Shown here piece by piece: positions 6,340 to 8,424 of a stretch of 8,424 nt of DNA. Under the pieces are notes generated by a model that was not told where the DNA came from, did not search any database, and was given only the letters and a program-made list of their open reading frames with translations. The DNA comes from an uncultured Parasphingopyxis sp. (GTDB lineage: Bacteria; Pseudomonadota; Alphaproteobacteria; Sphingomonadales; Sphingomonadaceae). The first letter of the stretch is position 1. Each line of letters begins with the position of its first letter. The stretch covers positions 1 through 8,424 of the forward strand of contig CAJQMX010000336.1 in the NCBI GenBank assembly GCA_905479515.1. The letters run 5' to 3'. The position numbers and the translations under genes were made by a program.

Positions 6340-7263
6340 CTATCCGAATACCGACCATCCTGTCTCTTCCATCAACGCTTCCAGCGCGACGGCACCGACC
6401 GTGGAGGTTCCGGCATCATTGAGGCCGGGTGACCAGACCGCCACGGCGCCTTCACCCGGCGCAATGGCGAGCACGCCGCCGCCCACGCCGCTTTTGCCCG
6501 GCAGGCCGATACGAAAGGCGAAGTCTCCCGAATTGTCATAATGGCCACAGCTCATCATGATCGCGTTGATCCGGCGGCAGCGCTGCGGTGTCAGGATCCG
6601 TTCTCCGGTTACCGGGTCCTCACCGTTAAACGCCAGAAACAGCGCCGCCCGGGCAAGCTGGCTACAGGACAAAGACAGCGCACAATGCCGGAAATAGGCA
6701 GACAGCACCGTCTCCACTTCATTGTCGAGATTGCCGAAGCTCGCCATGAAATAGGCAAGGCTTCGGTTGCGCGCACCGGTTTCGCTTTCTGACCTGGCCA
6801 CCTCATAATCGATATCGATGCTCGGATCTTCCGCATGATCCCGCAACACACCGAGCAGCATGTTGATCGCCGCATCGGCATCGCCATTCTCGACAAGCTG
6901 ATCAGTCACGACGATAGCACCCGCATTGATCAGCGGATTGCGCGGGATGCCTCTTTCCTGTTCAAGCTGAACGATCGAGTTGAACGCGGATCCCGACGGT
7001 TCACGCCCCACCCGTTCCCACAGGTCATCGCCCATTTTCTGGAGTGCGAGAGACAGGGTGAAGACTTTGGAGATGCTCTGGATGGAAAAACGCTCATCCG
7101 CATCGCCAATGGTATGGCAGCCGCCATTTTTCGTGGCGACGGCGAGACCGAATTTGTTCGGATCGACCGAGGCCAGCGCCGGAATATAGTCGGCAACTTT
7201 CCCGCGGCCACGATACGGCTCGACCTTTTCCGCAACACGCTTCAATATGCTATCGATGTCCAT
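6340..7263 (-). CDS. glsA: Glutaminase A
   Basis: Hydrolyses L-glutamine to L-glutamate and ammonia in the cytoplasm. The fold is that of serine-dependent beta-lactamases, and the catalytic Ser-x-x-Lys pair is Ser63 and Lys66 in FSIQSISKVF. Other family-conserved positions are visible: Asn113 in NPLINAGAI, Glu159 and Asn166 in SESETGARNRS, Tyr190 in LSAYFRHCA, Tyr242 in CGHYDNSGDFAFRIGLP, and the loop PGKSGVGGG at 255-263. At 307 residues it matches the usual 305-310. The start ATG at 7261-7263 gives the expected N-terminus; the GAAGAG directly upstream is unusually close (2-bp gap). It is the first gene of the minus-strand block, followed after 10 bases by zntB, and is divergent from the telA-type gene. 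In enteric bacteria one glutaminase of this family provides ammonia for acid resistance; whether that applies here is unknown. Confidence 0.96.
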   Translation of the reverse strand: MDIDSILKRVAEKVEPYRGRGKVADYIPALASVDPNKFGLAVATKNGGCHTIGDADERFSIQSISKVFTLSLALQKMGDDLWERVGREPSGSAFNSIVQLEQERGIPRNPLINAGAIVVTDQLVENGDADAAINMLLGVLRDHAEDPSIDIDYEVARSESETGARNRSLAYFMASFGNLDNEVETVLSAYFRHCALSLSCSQLARAALFLAFNGEDPVTGERILTPQRCRRINAIMMSCGHYDNSGDFAFRIGLPGKSGVGGGVLAIAPGEGAVAVWSPGLNDAGTSTVGAVALEALMEETGWSVFG

Positions 7264-7415
7264 ATCTCTTCATGCCGCCGAATAGGCGTGAAAGCCAAGG
7301 ATTATCAGTCCATAGATGGGATATTGCCCCAGGTGTATTATGCGTGTAACACGGACCTTGAAAAACCCGCGTTTGGGCGGCATCTAGGGTAAATCCCGAG
7401 GAGAAGGAATCAAAT
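7264..7415. promoter_or_regulatory. Divergent intergenic region, glsA / telA-family gene
   Basis: This 152-base gap is the longest non-coding stretch in the window and must hold start signals in both directions. Toward glsA, CATAAT (minus strand, 7337-7342) is a good -10 candidate, but the hexamer 17 bases upstream is only TTTTTC. Toward the telA-type gene, TTGAAA (7358-7363) resembles a -35 with no clear -10. A palindrome, CGTGT-A-ACACG, occupies 7343-7353 immediately beside the CATAAT. A second pair of 8-base arms, ATGCCGCC (7272-7279) and GGCGGCAT (7376-7383), brackets the region 96 bases apart. A strong ribosome binding site for the plus-strand gene is at 7399-7408. Confidence 0.4.
7343..7353. 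repeat. Short palindrome CGTGT-A-ACACG in the glsA/telA divergent region
   Basis: Two perfect 5-base arms surround a single central base. It lies in what would be the spacer of the tentative glsA promoter, a position used by repressors and by some spacer-binding activators. No known operator is recognised, and chance cannot be excluded for arms this short. Confidence 0.3.
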
Positions 7416-8424
7416 ATGGCCACGACACCGCCGACCGAAACGACCACCGCGACGAAAAGCGCGACCAGCCTGTCGCTTGAAGCGCCCGATCCAGTGCCGG
7501 CAGTTACGGCGGAAAAAGCCGTGGGGCTGGTTCCTGTCGATGCGGAGAAGCAGGCCAAGCATAACGAAAAAGTCGCAGGCTTTGTCGAAGAGCTTGTCGG
7601 CCTTGATGCGAACAGCCCGGAATTTGGCGAGAAGGTCGATCAGATCACGAGCATGGGCCGCAAGGAAATCGCCGATGCTGCGGGCCAGTCAAACCGTTTT
7701 CTCGATCGGCCTGTGCGCTCGATGGATGAAAATTCCGCGATCGGCACAGACCTTTCCGAGCTGCGCCGCACCGTAGAGGATCTCGATCCCGGCAAGCGCG
7801 GCGACATGACGTCCAAGCGCAAACTATTCGGCATCATACCCTGGGGCAGCAAGCTTCGCGTCTATTTCGATTCCTACAAAAGCGCGCAAAGCCATATCGC
7901 GGAAATCCTCAAGCGCCTTGCCTCGGGCAAGGATGAGCTGATCAAGGACAACGCAGCAATTGCTGTCGAACGACAGAAGCTCTGGGACGCAATGGGGCGT
8001 CTGGAAGAGATGATCTATGTTGCAAAAGCGCTGGACTCCGCTCTCGAAGACAAATCCGTTGAGCTGGAATCTGTCGATCCGGAAAAGTCGAAAGCGATCA
8101 AGGAATCCGCGCTCTTCTATGTCCGCCAGCGGACCCAGGACCTGCTGACCCAGATGGCAGTATCGGTGCAGGGCTATCTCGCGCTTGATCTGGTCAAGAA
8201 AAACAATGTCGAGCTCATCAAGGGCGTCGACCGGGCCTCAACGACCACTGTAGGTGCATTGCGCACGGCGGTTACCGTTGCTCAGGCCATGACCAACCAA
8301 CGCCTCGTTCTCGGCCAGATCACCGCGCTCAATGAAACAACGGCCAATATGATCGATTCCACCGGCGAAATGCTACGCACGCAAACCGCCACGATCCACC
8401 AGCAGGCGGCGGCATCCACCATCC
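7416..8424 (+). CDS. TelA-family (toxic anion resistance) protein, 5' part (cut by window edge)
   Basis: Only the first 336 residues are in the window; the frame is still open at 8424, and the family is commonly near 370-410 residues. The diagnostic core is the helical stretch at about 233-315, with LFYVRQRTQDLLTQMAVS, VQGYLALDLVKKNNVELIKG and VDRASTTTVGALRTAVTVAQ. This is the most conserved part of the TelA/KlaA family (PF05816). Upstream are a Thr-rich, probably disordered N-terminus (2-30), a FLDRPVRSM segment at 95-103, and the conserved KLFGIIPWGSKLRVYFDSYKSAQ block at 136-158. The protein is soluble and mostly alpha-helical. Plasmid members are linked to tellurite and colicin resistance phenotypes, but chromosomal members have no settled biochemistry. 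The ATG at 7416 has AAGGA 7 bases upstream (7404-7408). An XpaC-type partner gene, often adjacent, would lie beyond the window. It is divergent from glsA. Confidence 0.92.
   Translation, partial: MATTPPTETTTATKSATSLSLEAPDPVPAVTAEKAVGLVPVDAEKQAKHNEKVAGFVEELVGLDANSPEFGEKVDQITSMGRKEIADAAGQSNRFLDRPVRSMDENSAIGTDLSELRRTVEDLDPGKRGDMTSKRKLFGIIPWGSKLRVYFDSYKSAQSHIAEILKRLASGKDELIKDNAAIAVERQKLWDAMGRLEEMIYVAKALDSALEDKSVELESVDPEKSKAIKESALFYVRQRTQDLLTQMAVSVQGYLALDLVKKNNVELIKGVDRASTTTVGALRTAVTVAQAMTNQRLVLGQITALNETTANMIDSTGEMLRTQTATIHQQAAASTI

Noticed and set aside
5805..6422. A 205-codon open frame on the plus strand opposite zntB and the glsA end
   Set aside because: Runs across the real glsA-zntB junction on the opposite strand without any domain-like pattern; both real genes are well supported.
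7250..7558. A 102-codon minus-strand frame across the glsA/telA gap
   Set aside because: It overlaps the strongly supported start of the TelA-family gene and ends inside glsA; composition is Ser/Ala/Gly/Val rich with no family resemblance.
1..8424. Mobile element, prophage, CRISPR or defence island
   Set aside because: No transposase, integrase, terminal repeats, spaced direct repeats or tRNA-bounded segment is seen; all genes belong to common chromosomal families and look similar in base and codon use by eye.

Overview
This 8.4 kb window looks like ordinary chromosome from an alphaproteobacterium with moderately high G+C content. The TypA and TelA protein sequences look most like those of Sphingomonadales. 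That placement is a judgement from reading the proteins, not from a search. The window is almost fully coding: nine genes, the longest gene-free gap is 152 bases, and I see no rRNA, tRNA, CRISPR array, insertion sequence, integrase or other mobile DNA.

Layout from left to right. Positions 1-450 (minus) hold the first 150 residues of the translational GTPase TypA/BipA, cut by the window edge, with a plausible promoter just upstream. Positions 538-1599 (minus) encode a DUF389 (TIGR00341-type) membrane protein of unknown function. It is divergent from a gene at 1702-2676 (plus) for a ten-helix transporter of the bile acid:sodium symporter superfamily, of the E. coli YfeH / SLC10A7 type. That gene runs head-on into a minus-strand block, and the two last genes share one CTAG tetranucleotide as both stop codons.

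The minus-strand block reads, in transcription order: glutaminase glsA (7263-6340), a ZntB-type CorA-family metal transporter (6329-5322), cytochrome bd oxidase subunits I and II (cydA 5231-3795, cydB 3798-2794), and a 46-residue single-helix DUF2474 protein (2813-2673). Spacing is tight: 10 bases between glsA and zntB, 90 bases before cydA, an ATGA overlap between cydA and cydB, and a 20-base overlap between cydB and the small gene. The oxidase is the short-Q-loop, cyanide-insensitive (CIO) type. The last gene in the window, divergent from glsA, is a TelA-family 'toxic anion resistance' gene that runs off the right edge.

Functional reading: the block combines quinol oxidation with a terminal oxidase, ammonia release from glutamine, and metal transport. 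With TelA and TypA on the flanks it has a general stress-and-envelope flavour, but that grouping is inference. I found no convincing undescribed system. The items most worth a second look are the DUF2474 small protein fused by overlap to cydB, the shared CTAG double stop, the glsA-zntB coupling, and the inverted repeat upstream of cydA.
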